Assembly: GCF_027744825.2 (NCBI RefSeq)
Contig: NC_071334.1
Span: 40,463,437 to 40,527,436, forward strand
DNA: 64,000 nt
Source of the DNA: Synchiropus splendidus
Taxonomy: Eukaryota; Chordata; Actinopteri; Syngnathiformes; Callionymidae
Direction of reading: 5' to 3'
Shown: one piece after another, positions 36,474-48,693 of the stretch
How the letters are laid out: the number at the start of each line of letters is the position of its first letter
Numbering within the stretch: the first letter of the stretch is position 1
Translations under genes and position numbers: made by a program
Notes under the pieces: generated by a model
Told to the model about the DNA's origin: nothing
Databases searched by the model: none
The model's input: the letters and a program-made list of their open reading frames with translations, nothing else

Positions 36474-38917
36474 ACATAAAAGTGTTAATAACTTTCGAAA
36501 AACCCTTCAGACAGCTTAGATTTGATGTGCACCTACTAGAAAGACCCTTTCTGCTATAGTGGGAGGTTAAAATTTCATGTTCTGAACCTTCCCTGAAAAG
36601 TTATGGCACAATGCACAAAAACGCTTTTCAGCCTGAGATAAGGTGGGTTTCGGAACGCCAAACATAAAAGTGTTAATAACTTTCGAAAAACACTTCAGAC
36701 AGCTAAGATTTGATGTGCAACTACTAGAAAGACCCTTTCTGCTATAGTGGGAGGTTAAAATTTCATGTTCTGAAGCTTCTCTGAAAAGTTATGGCACAAT
36801 GCACAAAAACGCTTTTCAGCCTGAGATAAGGTGGGTTTTGGAACGCCAAACATAAAAGTGTTGATAACTTTCGAAAAACACTTCAGACAGCTTAGATTTG
36901 ATGTGCACCTACTAGAAAGACCCTTTCTGCTATAGTGGGAGGTTAAAATTTCATGTTCTGAAGCTTCCCTGAAAAGTTATACCACAATGCGTAAAAACGC
37001 TTTTCAGCCTGAGATAAGGTGGGTTTCGGAACGCCAAGCATAAAAGTGTTGATAACTTTCGAAAAACACTTCAGACAGCTTAGATTTGATGTGCACCTAC
37101 TAGAAAGACCCTTTCTGCTATAGTGGGAGGTTAAAATTTCATGTTCTGAAGCTTCCCTGAAAAGTTATGGCACAATGCACAAAAACGCTTTTCAGCCTGA
37201 GATAAGGTGTGTTTCGGAACGCCAAACATAAAAGTGTTGATAACTTTCGAAAAACACTTCAGACAGCTTAGATTTGATGTGCAACTACTAGAAAGACCCT
37301 TTCTGCTATAGTGGGAGGTTAACATTTCATGTTCTGAAGCTTCCCCGAAAAGTTATGGCACAATGCGTGAAAACGCTTTTCAGCCTGAGATAAGGTGGGT
37401 TTCAGAACGCCAAACATAAAAGTGTTGATAACTTTCGAAAAACACTTCAGACAGCTTAGATTTGATGTGCAACTACTAGAAAGACCCTTTCTGCTATAGT
37501 GGGAGGTTAAAATTTCATGTTCTGAAGCTTCCCTGAAAAGTTATGGCACAATGCGTGAAAAGGTTTTTCAGTCTGCGATAAGGTGGGTTTCGGAACGCCA
37601 AACATAAAAGTGTTGATAACTTTCGAAAAACACTTCAGACAGCTTAGATTTGATGTGCACCTACTAGAAAGGCCCTTTCTGCTATAGTGGGAGGTTAAAA
37701 TTTCATGTTCTGAAGCTTCCCAGAAAAGTTATGGCACAATGCACAAAAACGCTTTTCAGCCTGAGATAAGGTGGGTTTCGGAACGCCAAACATAAAAGTG
37801 TTGATAACTTTCGAAAAACACTTCAGACAGCTTAGATTTGATGTGCACCTACTAGAAAGACCCTTTCTGCTATAGTGGGAGGTTAAAATTTCATGTTCTG
37901 AAGCTTCCCTGAAAAGTTATGGCACAATGCACAAAAACGCTTTTTAGCCTGAGGTAAGGTGGGTTTCGGAACGCCAAACTTAAAAGTGTTGATAACTTTC
38001 GAAAAACACTTCAGACAGCTTAGATTTGATGTGCAACTACTAGAAAGACCCTTTCTGCTATAGTGGGAGGTTAAAATTTCATGTTCTGAAGCTTCCCTGA
38101 AAAGTTATGGCACAATGGGTGAAAAGGTTTTTCAGTCTGCGATAAGGTGGGTTTCGGAACGCCAAACATAAAAGTGTTGATAACTTTCGAAAAACACTTC
38201 AGACAGCTTAGATTTGATGTGCACCTACTAGAAAGACCCTTTCTGCTATAGTGGGAGGTTAAAATTTCATGTTCTGAAGCTTCCCTGAAAAGTTATGCCA
38301 CAATGCGTAAAAACGCTTTTCAGCCTGAGGTAAGGTGGGTTTCGGAACGCCAAACATAAAAGTGTTGATAACTTTCGAAAAACACTTCAGACAGCTTAGA
38401 TTTGATGTGCAACTACCAGAAAGACCCTTTCTGCTATAGTGGGAGGTTAAAATTTCATGTTCTGAAGCTTCCCTGAAAAGTTATGGCACAATGCACAAAA
38501 ACGCTTTTCAGCCTGAGATAAGGTGGGTTTCGGAACGCCAAACATAAAAGTGTTGATAACTTTCGAAAAACACTTCAGACAGCTTAGATTTGATGTGCAC
38601 CTACTAGAAAGGCCCTTTCTGCTATAGTGGGAGGTTAAAATTTCATGTTCTGAAGCTTCCCTGAAAAGTTATGGCACAATGCACAAAAACGCTTTTCAGC
38701 CTGAGATAAGGTGGGTTTCGGAACGCCAAACATAAAAGTGTTGATAACTTTCGAAAAACTCTTCAGACAGCTTAGATTTGATGTGCACCTACTAGAAAGA
38801 CCCTTTCTGCTATAGTGGGAGGTTAAAATTTCATGTTCTGAAGCGTCCCTGAAAAGTTATGGCACAATGCGTAAAAACGCTTTTCAGCCTGAGATAAGGT
38901 GGGTTTCGGAACGCCAA

Positions 38918-39106
38918 ACATAAAAGTGTTAATAACTTTCGAAAAACACTTCAGACAGCTAAGATTTTATGTGCAACTACTAGAAAGACCCTTTCTGCTA
39001 TAGTGGGAGGTTAAAATGTCATGTTCTGAAGCTTCCCTGAAAAGTTATGGCACAATGCAAAAAAAACGCTTTTCAGCCTGAGATAAGGTGGGTTTCGGAA
39101 CGCCAA
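38918..39106 (+). repeat. 189-bp monomer with A8 insertion, copy 3
   Basis: It is the counterpart of 30268-30456 in the second 8.6-kb copy, with the extra base near 39060. Confidence 0.95.
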
Positions 39107-41174
39107 ACATAAAAGTGTTAATAACTTTCGAAAAACACTTCAGACAGCTTAGATTTGATGAGCACCTACTAGAAAGACCCTTTCTGCTATAGTGGGAGGT
39201 TAAAATTTCATGTTCTAAAGCGTCCCTGAAAAGTTATGGCACAATGCGTAAAAACGCTTTTCAGCCTGAGATAAGGTGGGTTTCGGAACGCCAAACATAA
39301 AAGTGTTAATAACTTTCGAAAAACACTTCAGACAGCTAAGATTTTATGTGCAACTACTAGAAAGACCCTTTCTGCTATAGTGGGAGGTTAAAATGTCATG
39401 TTCTGAAGCTTCCCTGAAAAGTTATGGCACAATGCACAAAAACGCCTTTCAGCCTGAGATAAGGTGGGTTTCGGAACGCCAAACATAAAAGTGTTAATAA
39501 CTTTCGAAAAACACTTCAGACAGCTTAGATTTGATGTGCACCTAATAGAAAGACCCTTTCTGCTATAGTGGGAGGTTAAAATTTCATGTTCTGAAGCTTC
39601 CCTGAAAAGTTATGGCACAATGCACAAAAACGCTTTTCAGCCTGAGATAAGGTGGGTTTCGGAACGCCAAACATAAAAGTGTTGATAACTTTCGAAAAAC
39701 ACTTCAGACAGCTTAGATTTGATGTGCACCTACTAGAAAGGCCCTTTCTGCTATAGTGCGAGGTTAAAATTTCATGTTCTGAAGCTTCCCTGAAAAGTTA
39801 TGGCACAATGCGTAAAACCGCTTTTCGGCCTGAGATAAGGTGGGTTTCGGAACGCCAAACATAAAAGTGTTGATAACTTTCGAAAAACACTTCAGACAGC
39901 TTAGATTTGATGTGCACCTACTAGAAAGACCCTTTCTGCTATAGTGGGAGGTTAAAATTTCATGTTCTGAAGCTTCCCTGAAAAGTTATGGCACAATGCA
40001 CAAAAACGCTTTTCAGCCTGAGATAAGGTGTGTTTCGAAACGCCAAACATAAAAGTGTTGATAACTTTCGAAAAACACTTCAGACAGCTTAGATTTGATG
40101 TGCACCTACTAGAAAGACCCTTTCTGCTATAGTGGGAGGTTAACATTTCATGTTCTGAAGCTTCCCTGAAAAGTTATGGCACAATGCGTGAAAACGCTTT
40201 TCAGCCTGAGATAAGGTGGGTTTCAGAACGCCAAACATAAAAGTGTTGATAACTTTCGAAAAACACTTCAGACAGCTTAGATTTGATGTGCACCTACTAG
40301 AAAGGCCCTTTCTGCTATAGTGGGAGGTTAAAATTTCATGTTCTGAAGCTTCCCTGAAAAGTTATGGCACAATGCACAAAAACGCTTTTCAGCCTGAGAT
40401 AAGGTGGGTTTCGGAACGCCAAACATAAAAGTGTTGATAACTTTCGAAAAACACTTCAGACAGCTTAGATTTGATGTGCAACTACTAGAAAGACCCTTTC
40501 TGCTATAGTGGGAGGCAATAATTTCATGTTCTGAAGCTTCCCTGAAAAGTTATGGCAAAATGCACAAAAACGCTTTTCAGCCTGAAATAAGGTGGGTTTC
40601 GGAACGCCAAACATAAAAGTGTTGATAACTTTCGAAAAACACTTCAGACAGGTTAGATTTGATGTGCACCTACTAGAAAGACCCTTTCTGCTATAGTGGG
40701 AGGTTAAAATTTCATGTTCTGAAGCTTCCCTGAAAAGTTATGCCACAATGCACAAAAACGCTTTTCAGCCTGAGTTAAGGTGTGTTTCGGAACGCCAAAC
40801 ATAAAAGTGTTGATAACTTTCGAAAAACACTTCAGACAGCTTAGATTTGATGTGCAACTACTAGAAAGACCCTTTCTGCTATAGTGGGAGGTTAAAATTT
40901 CATGTTCTGAAGCTTCCCTGAAAAGTTATGGCACAATGCACAAAAACGCTTTTCAGCCTGAGATAAGGTGGGTTTCGGAACGCCAAACATAAAAGTGTTA
41001 ATAACTTTCGAAAAACAATTCAGACAGCTAAGATTTGATGTGCACCTACTAGAAAGACCATTTCTGCTATAGTGGGAGGTTAAATTTTTATGTTCTGAAG
41101 CTTCCCTGAAAAGTTATGGCACAATGCACAAAAACGCTTTTTAGCCTGAGATAAGGTGGGTTTCGGAACGCCAA
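38918..41174 (+). repeat. Nested unit A in copy 2, 12 monomers (2257 bp)
   Basis: It equals 30268-32712 but has one CAGGTTAG/GAGTTAAGG monomer (near 40650-40790) where copy 1 has two, the second ending GAGTTAAGCTG. A one-monomer gain in copy 1 or loss in copy 2 would explain it; the near identity of the doublet favours gain in copy 1. Confidence 0.87.
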
Positions 41175-41363
41175 ACATAAAAGTGTTAATAACTTTCGAA
41201 AAACACTTCAGACAGCTAAGATTTTATGTGCAACTACTAGAAAGACCCTTTCTGCTATAGTGGGAGGTTAAAATGTCATGTTCTGAAGCTTCCCTGAAAA
41301 GTTATGGCACAATGCAAAAAAAACGCTTTTCAGCCTGAGATAAGGTGGGTTTCGGAACGCCAA
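41175..41363 (+). repeat. 189-bp monomer with A8 insertion, copy 4
   Basis: It is the counterpart of 32713-32901, with the extra base near 41316. This is the last of the four copies of the insertion. Confidence 0.95.
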
Positions 41364-42679
41364 ACATAAAAGTGTTAATAACTTTCGAAAAACACTTCAG
41401 ACAGCTTAGATTTGATGAGCACCTACTAGAAAGACCCTTTCTGCTATAGTGGGAGGTTAAAATTTCATGTTCTAAAGCGTCCCTGAAAAGTTATGGCACA
41501 ATGCGTAAAAACGCTTTTCAGCCTGAGATAAGGTGGGTTTCGGAACGCCAAACATAAAAGTGTTAATAACTTTCGAAAAACACTTCAGACAGCTAAGATT
41601 TTATGTGCAACTACTAGAAAGACCCTTTCTGCTATAGTGGGAGGTTAAAATGTCATGTTCTGAAGCTTCCCTGAAAAGTTATGGCACAATGCACAAAAAC
41701 GCCTTTCAGCCTGAGATAAGGTGGGTTTCGGAACGCCAAACATAAAAGTGTTAATAACTTTCGAAAAACACTTCAGACAGCTTAGATTTGATGTGCACCT
41801 AATAGAAAGACCCTTTCTGCTATAGTGGGAGGTTAAAATTTCATGTTCTGAAGCTTCCCTGAAAAGTTATGGCACAATGCACAAAAACGCTTTTCAGCCT
41901 GAGATAAGGTGGGTTTCGGAACGCCAAACATAAAAGTGTTGATAACTTTCGAAAAACACTTCAGACAGCTTAGATTTGATGTGCACCTACTAGAAAGGCC
42001 CTTTCTGCTATAGTGCGAGGTTAAAATTTCATGTTCTGAAGCTTCCCTGAAAAGTTATGGCACAATGCGTAAAACCGCTTTTCGGCCTGAGATAAGGTGG
42101 GTTTCGGAACGCCAAACATAAAAGTGTTGATAACTTTCGAAAAACACTTCAGACAGCTTAGATTTGATGTGCACCTACTAGAAAGACCCTTTCTGCTATA
42201 GTGGGAGGTTAAAATTTCATGTTCTGAAGCTTCCCTGAAAAGTTATGGCACAATGCACAAAAACGCTTTTCAGCCTGAGATAAGGTGTGTTTCGAAACGC
42301 CAAACATAAAAGTGTTGATAACTTTCGAAAAACACTTCAGACAGCTTAGATTTGATGTGCACCTACTAGAAAGACCCTTTCTGCTATAGTGGGAGGTTAA
42401 CATTTCATGTTCTGAAGCATCCCTGAAAAGTTATGGCACAATGCGTGAAAACGCTTTTCAGCCTGAGATAAGGTGGGTTTCAGAACGCCAAACATAAAAG
42501 TGTTGATAACTTTCGAAAAACACTTCAGACAGCTTAGATTTGATGTGCACCTACTAGAAAGGCCCTTTCTGCTATAGTGGGAGGTTAAAATTTCATGTTC
42601 TGAAGCTTCCCTGAAAAGTTATGGCACAATGCACAAAAACGCTTTTCAGCCTGAGATAAGGTGGGTTTCGGAACGCCAA
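41175..42679 (+). repeat. Nested unit B in copy 2, 8 monomers
   Basis: It corresponds to 32713-34217 and keeps GAAGCATCCC (near 42418). The ninth monomer (GGCAATAATTT) of copy 1 is missing, and the sequence passes straight to the monomer with AAAAGCGCTTTT at 42680. Confidence 0.85.
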
Positions 42680-43807
42680 ACATAAAAGTGTTGATAACTT
42701 TCGAAAAACACTTCAGACAGCTTAGATTTGATGTGCACCTACTAGAAAGACCCTTTCTGCTATAGTGGGAGGTTAAAATTTCATGTTCTGAAGCTTCCCT
42801 GAAAAGTTATGCCACAATGCGTAAAAGCGCTTTTCAGCCTGAGATAATGTGGGTTTCGGAACGCCAAACATAAAATTGTTAATAACTTTCGAAAAACACT
42901 TCAGACAGCTAAGATTTTATGTGCACCTACTAGAAAGACCCTTTCTGCTATAGTGGGAGGTTAAAATTTCATGTTCTGAAGCTTCCCTGAAAAGTTATGG
43001 CACAATGCACAAAAACGCTTTTCAGCCTGAGTTAAGGTGTGTTTCGGAACGCCAAACATAAAAGTGTTGATAACTTTCGAAAAACACTTCAGACAGCTTA
43101 GATTTGATGTGCAACTACTAGAAAGACCCTTTCTGCTATAGTGGGAGGTTAAAATTTCATGTTCTGAAGCTTCCCTGAAAAGTTATGGCACAATGCACAA
43201 AAACGCTTTTCAGCCTGAGATAAGGTGGGTTTCGGAACGCCAAACATAAAAGTGTTGATAACTTTCGAAAAACACTTCAGACAGCTTAGATTTGATGTGC
43301 ACCTACTAGAAAGACCCTTTCTGCTATAGTGGGAGGTTAAAATTTCATGTTCTGAAGCTTCCCTGAAAAGTTATGGCACAATGCACAAAAACGCTTTTCA
43401 GCCTGAGATAAGGTGGGTTTCGGAACGCCAAACATAAAAGTGTTAATAACTTTCGAAAAACAATTCAGACAGCTAAGATTTGATGTGCACCTACTAGAAA
43501 GACCCTTTCTGCGATAGTGGGAGGTTAAATTTTTATGTTCTGAAGCTTCCCTGAAAAGTTATGGCACAATGCACAAAAACTCTTTTCAGCCTGAGATAAG
43601 GTGGGTTTCGGAACGCCAAACATAAAAGTGTTGATAACTTTCGAAAAACACTTCAGACAGCTTAGATTTGATGTGCACCTACTAGAAAGACCCTTTCTGC
43701 TATAGTGGGAGGTTAAAATTTCATGTTCTGAAGCTTCCCTGAAAAGTTATGGCACAATGCACAAAAACGCTTTTCAGCCTGAGATAAGGTGGGTTTCGGA
43801 ACGCCAA

Positions 43808-44747
43808 ACATAAAAGTGTTGATAACTTTCGAAAAACACTTCAGACAGCTTAGATTTGATGTGCACCTACTAGAAAGGCCCTTTCTGCTATAGTGGGAGG
43901 TTAAAATTTCATGTTCTGAAGCTTCCCTGAAGAGTTATGGCACAATGCACAAAAACGCTTTTCAGCCTGAGATAAGGTGGGTTTCGGAACGCCAAACATA
44001 AAAGTGTTGATAACTTTCGAAAAACACTTCAGACAGCTTAGATTTGATGTGCACCTACTAGAAAGACCCTTTCTGCTATAGTGGGAGGTTAAAATTTCAT
44101 GTTCTGAAGCGTCCCTGAAAAGTTATGGCACAATGCGTGAAAACGCTTTTCAGCCTGAGATAAGGTGGGTTTCGGAACGCCAAACATAAAAGTGTTAATA
44201 ACTTTCGAAAAACACTTCAGACAGCTAAGATTTTATGTGCAACTACTAGAAAGACCCTTTCTGCTATAGTGGGAGGTTAAAATGTCATGTTCTGAAGCTT
44301 CCCTGAAAAGTTATGGCACAATGCACAAAAACGCTTTTCAGCCTGAGATAAGGTGGGTTTCGGAACGCCAAACATAAAAGTGTTAATAACTTTCGAAAAA
44401 CACTTCAGACAGCTTAGATTTGATGAGCACCTACTAGAAAGACCCTTTCTGCTATAGTGGGAGGTTAAAATGTCATGTTCTGAAGCGTCCCTGAAAAGTT
44501 ATGGCACAATGCGTAAAAACGGTTTTCAGCCTGAGATAAGGTGGGTTTCGGAACGCCAAACATAAAAGTGTTAATAACTTTCGAAAAACACTTCAGACAG
44601 CTAAGATTTTATGTGCAACTACTAGAAAGACCCTTTCTGCTATAGTGGGAGGTTAAAATTTCATGTTCTGAAGCTTCCCTGAAAAGTTATGGCACAATGC
44701 ACAAAAACGCTTTTCAGCCTGAGATAAGGTGGGTTTCGGAACGCCAA
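43808..44747 (+). repeat. 5-monomer CTGAAGAG block, copy 2 of 6 (940 bp)
   Basis: It is followed directly by copy 3, so this is a tandem pair. Its fifth monomer has AAAATTTC and GCTTTTCAG, while the fifth of copy 3 has AAAATGTC and GCCTTTCAG as at 36286. The junction monomer at 44560-44747 is therefore probably the recombinant: CTAAGATTTTATG type on the left and a plain monomer on the right. Confidence 0.88.
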
Positions 44748-45687
44748 ACATAAAAGTGTTGATAACTTTCGAAAAACACTTCAGACAGCTTAGATTTGAT
44801 GTGCACCTACTAGAAAGGCCCTTTCTGCTATAGTGGGAGGTTAAAATTTCATGTTCTGAAGCTTCCCTGAAGAGTTATGGCACAATGCACAAAAACGCTT
44901 TTCAGCCTGAGATAAGGTGGGTTTCGGAACGCCAAACATAAAAGTGTTGATAACTTTCGAAAAACACTTCAGACAGCTTAGATTTGATGTGCACCTACTA
45001 GAAAGACCCTTTCTGCTATAGTGGGAGGTTAAAATTTCATGTTCTGAAGCGTCCCTGAAAAGTTATGGCACAATGCGTGAAAACGCTTTTCAGCCTGAGA
45101 TAAGGTGGGTTTCGGAACGCCAAACATAAAAGTGTTAATAACTTTCGAAAAACACTTCAGACAGCTAAGATTTTATGTGCAACTACTAGAAAGACCCTTT
45201 CTGCTATAGTGGGAGGTTAAAATGTCATGTTCTGAAGCTTCCCTGAAAAGTTATGGCACAATGCACAAAAACGCTTTTCAGCCTGAGATAAGGTGGGTTT
45301 CGGAACGCCAAACATAAAAGTGTTAATAACTTTCGAAAAACACTTCAGACAGCTTAGATTTGATGAGCACCTACTAGAAAGACCCTTTCTGCTATAGTGG
45401 GAGGTTAAAATGTCATGTTCTGAAGCGTCCCTGAAAAGTTATGGCACAATGCGTAAAAACGGTTTTCAGCCTGAGATAAGGTGGGTTTCGGAACGCCAAA
45501 CATAAAAGTGTTAATAACTTTCGAAAAACACTTCAGACAGCTAAGATTTTATGTGCAACTACTAGAAAGACCCTTTCTGCTATAGTGGGAGGTTAAAATG
45601 TCATGTTCTGAAGCTTCCCTGAAAAGTTATGGCACAATGCACAAAAACGCCTTTCAGCCTGAGATAAGGTGGGTTTCGGAACGCCAA
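44748..45687 (+). repeat. 5-monomer CTGAAGAG block, copy 3 of 6 (940 bp)
   Basis: The first four monomers appear identical to 43808-44559. It is followed by a CCTAATAG monomer, the usual successor of the GCCTTTCAG monomer elsewhere (33278, 39483, 41740, 58280). Confidence 0.88.
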
Positions 45688-45875
45688 ACATAAAAGTGTT
45701 AATAACTTTCGAAAAACACTTCAGACAGCTTAGATTTGATGTGCACCTAATAGAAAGACCCTTTCTGCTATAGTGGGAGGTTAAAATTTCATGTTCTGAA
45801 GCTTCCCTGAAAAGTTATGGCACAATGCACAAAAACGCTTTTCAGCCTGAGATAAGGAGGGTTTCGGAACGCCAA

Positions 45876-46062
45876 ACATAAAAGTGTTGATAACTTTCGA
45901 AAAACACTTCAGACAGCTTAGATTTGATGTGCACCTACTAGAAAGACCCTTTCTGCTATAGTGGGATGTTAAAATTTCATGTTCTGAAGCTTCCCTGAAA
46001 AGTTATGGCACAATGCACAAAAACGTTTTCAGCCTGAGATAAGGTGGGTTTCGGAACGCCAA
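45876..46062 (+). repeat. 187-bp monomer, CGTTTTC deletion, copy 1
   Basis: ACAAAAACGTTTTCAGCC lacks the C of the usual ACGCTTTTC near 46025. The same loss is found at 48279 and 52977. Here it sits in a CACC monomer with GGGATGTT; at 52829 it is in a CACC monomer with GGGAGGTT, at 48131 in a GGCAATAATTT monomer. Confidence 0.93.
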
Positions 46063-46250
46063 ACATAAAAGTGTTGATAACTTTCGAAAAACACTTCAGA
46101 CAGCTTAGATTTGATGTGCACCTACTAGAAAGACCCTTTCTGCTATAGTGGGAGGTTAAAATTTCATGTTCTGAAGCTTCCCTGAAAAGTTATGGCACAA
46201 TGCACAAAAACGCTTTTCAGCCTGAGATAAGGTGGGTTTCGGAACGCCAA

Positions 46251-48505
46251 ACATAAAAGTGTTGATAACTTTCGAAAAACACTTCAGACAGCTTAGATTT
46301 GATGTGCACCTACTAGAAAGACCCTCTCTGCTATAGTGGGAGGTTAAAATTTCATGTTCTGAAGCTTCCCTGAAAAGTTATGGCACAATGCACAAAAACG
46401 CTTTTCAGCCTGAGATAAGGTGTGTTTCGGAACGCCAAACATAAAAGTGTTGATAACTTTCGAAAAACACTTCAGACAGCTTAGATTTGATGTGCAACTA
46501 CTAGAAAGACCCTTTCTGCTATAGTGGGAGGTTAAAATTTCATGTTCTGAAGCTTCCCTGAAAAGTTATGGCACAATGCGTGAAAACACTTTTCAGCCTG
46601 AGATAAGGTGGGTTTCGGAACGCCAAACATAAAAGTGTCGATAACTTTCGAAAAACACTTCAGACAGCTTAGATTTGATGTGCACCTACTAGAAAGGCCC
46701 TTTCTGCTATAGTGGGAGGTTAAAATTTCATGTTCTGAAGCTTCCCTGAAAAGTTATGGCACAATGCACAAAAACGCATTTCAGCCTGAGATAAGGTGGG
46801 TTTCGGAACGCCAAACATAAAAGTGTTGATAACTTTCGAAAAACACTTCAGACAGCTTAGATTTGATGTGCACCTACTAGAAAGACCCTTTCTGCTATAG
46901 TGGGAGGTTAAAATTTCATGTTCTGAAGCTTCCCTGAAAAGTTATGGCACAATGCACAAAAACGCTTTTCAGCCTGAGATAAGGTGGGTTTCGGAACGCC
47001 AAACATAAAAGTGTTAATAACTTTCGAAAAACACTTCAGACAGCTTAGATTTGATGTGCACCTACTAGAAAGACCCTTTCTGCTATAGTGGGAGGTTAAA
47101 ATTTCATGTTCTGAAGCTTCCCTGAAAAGTTATGGCACAATGCACAAAAACGCTTTTCAGCCTGAGATAAGGTGGGTTTCGGAACGCCAAACATAAAAGT
47201 GTTGATAACTTTCGAAAAACACTTCAGACAGCTTAGATTTGATGTGCAACTACTAGAAAGACCCTTTCTGTTATAGTGGGAGGCAATAATTTCATGTTCT
47301 GAAGCTTCCCTGAAAAGTTATGGCAAAATGCACAAAAACGCTTTTCAGCCTGAAATAAGGTGGGTTTCGGAACGCCAAACATAAAAGTGTTGATAACTTT
47401 CGAAAAACACTTCAGACAGCTTAGATTTGATGTGCACCTACTAGAAAGACCCTTTCTGCTATAGTGGGAGGTTAAAATTTCATGTTCTGAAGCTTCCCTG
47501 AAAAGTTATGCCACAATGCGTAAAAACGCTTTTCAGCCTGAGATAATGTGGGTTTCGGAACGCCAAACATAAAAGTGTTGATAACTTTCGAAAAACACTT
47601 CAGACAGCTTAGATTTGATGTGCAACTACTAGAAAGACCCTTTCTGCTATAGTGGGAGGCAATAATTTCATGTTCTGAAGCTTCCCTGAAAAGTTATGGC
47701 AAAATGCACAAAAACGCTTTTCAGCCTGAAATAAGGTGGGTTTCGGAACGCCAAACATAAAAGTGTTGATAACTTTCGAAAAACACTTCAGACAGCTTAG
47801 ATTTGATGTGCACCTACTAGAAAGACCCTTTCTGCTATAGTGGGAGGTTAAAATTTCATGTTCTGAAGCTTCCCTGAAAAGTTATGCCACAATGCGTAAA
47901 AGCGCTTTTCAGCCTGAGATAATGTGGGTTTCGGAACGCCAAACATAAAAGTGTTGATAACTTTCGAAAAACACTTCAGACAGCTTAGATTTGATGTGCA
48001 CCTACTAGAAAGACCCTTTCTGCTATAGTGGGAGGTTAAAATTTCATGTTCTGAAGCTTCCCTGAAAAGTTATGCCACAATGCGTAAAAACGCTTTTCAG
48101 CCTGAGATAATGTGGGTTTCGGAACGCCAAACATAAAAGTGTTGATAACTTTCGAAAAACACTTCAGACAGCTTAGATTTGATGTGCAACTACTAGAAAG
48201 ACCCTTTCTGCTATAGTGGGAGGCAATAATTTCATGTTCTGAAGCTTCCCTGAAAAGTTATGGCACAATGCACAAAAACGTTTTCAGCCTGAGATAAGGT
48301 GGGTTTCGGAACGCCAAACATAAAAGTGTTGATAACTTTCGAAAAACACTTCAGACAGCTTAGATTTGATGTGCACCTACTAGAAAGACCCTTTCTGCTA
48401 TAGTGGGAGGTTAAAATTTCATGTTCTGAAGCTTCCCTGAAAAGTTATGGCACAATGCACAAAAACGCTTTTCAGCCTGAGATAAGGTGGGTTTCGGAAC
48501 GCCAA
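46251..48505 (+). repeat. 12-monomer unit beginning with CCCTCTCTG (2255 bp)
   Basis: The series is CCCTCTCTG with GTGTGTTTCGG; CAAC with GCGTGAAAACAC; GTGTCGATAAC with CGCATTTCAG; plain; AATAAC; GGCAATAATTT with GGCAAAATG; TATGCCAC with GATAATGTGG; the last two types repeated; another TATGCCAC; GGCAATAATTT with the CGTTTTC loss; plain. It restarts at 48506 for four monomers plus a further monomer that partly matches. Confidence 0.82.
48131..48317 (+). repeat. 187-bp monomer, CGTTTTC deletion, copy 2
   Basis: The missing C lies near 48280. Uniquely among the three copies the left half is a CAAC/GGCAATAATTT type, so the deletion moved onto another left half by crossover or conversion upstream of monomer position 149. 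Confidence 0.92.
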
Positions 48506-48693
48506 ACATAAAAGTGTTGATAACTTTCGAAAAACACTTCAGACAGCTTAGATTTGATGTGCACCTACTAGAAAGACCCTCTCTGCTATAGTGGGAGGTT
48601 AAAATTTCATGTTCTGAAGCTTCCCTGAAAAGTTATGGCACAATGCACAAAAACGCTTTTCAGCCTGAGATAAGGTGTGTTTCGGAACGCCAA

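Larger units (their letters stand above)
28012..36661 (+). repeat. 8.6-kb second-order unit, copy 1 (46 monomers)
   Basis: It begins with a CTAAG/GCTTCTCTG/GGGTTTTGG monomer, followed by TTATACCACAATG, CAAGCATAAAAG and the GAAAAGGTTTTTCAGTCTGCG patch. The same series resumes at 36662. The shared part runs to about 36285 here and 44559 in copy 2. This copy holds two monomers absent from copy 2: one of a doublet with CAGACAGGTTAG and GAGTTAAG (31961-32148 and 32149-32336), and a GGCAATAATTT monomer at 34218-34405. The last two monomers (36286-36661), with AACCCTTCAG and CTGAACCTTCC, have no match at the end of copy 2. Confidence 0.88.
36662..44559 (+). repeat. 8.6-kb second-order unit, copy 2 (two monomers shorter)
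   Basis: It matches 28012-36285 of copy 1 in order. The offset is 8650 bp at first, then 8462 after loss of one monomer of the CAGGTTAG doublet, then 8274 after loss of the GGCAATAATTT monomer. Private changes include GCTTCCCCG near 37345, TTTTTAGCCTGAGGTAAGG near 37944, AATGGGTG near 38115 and AAAACTCTTTTC near 43579. Confidence 0.88.
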
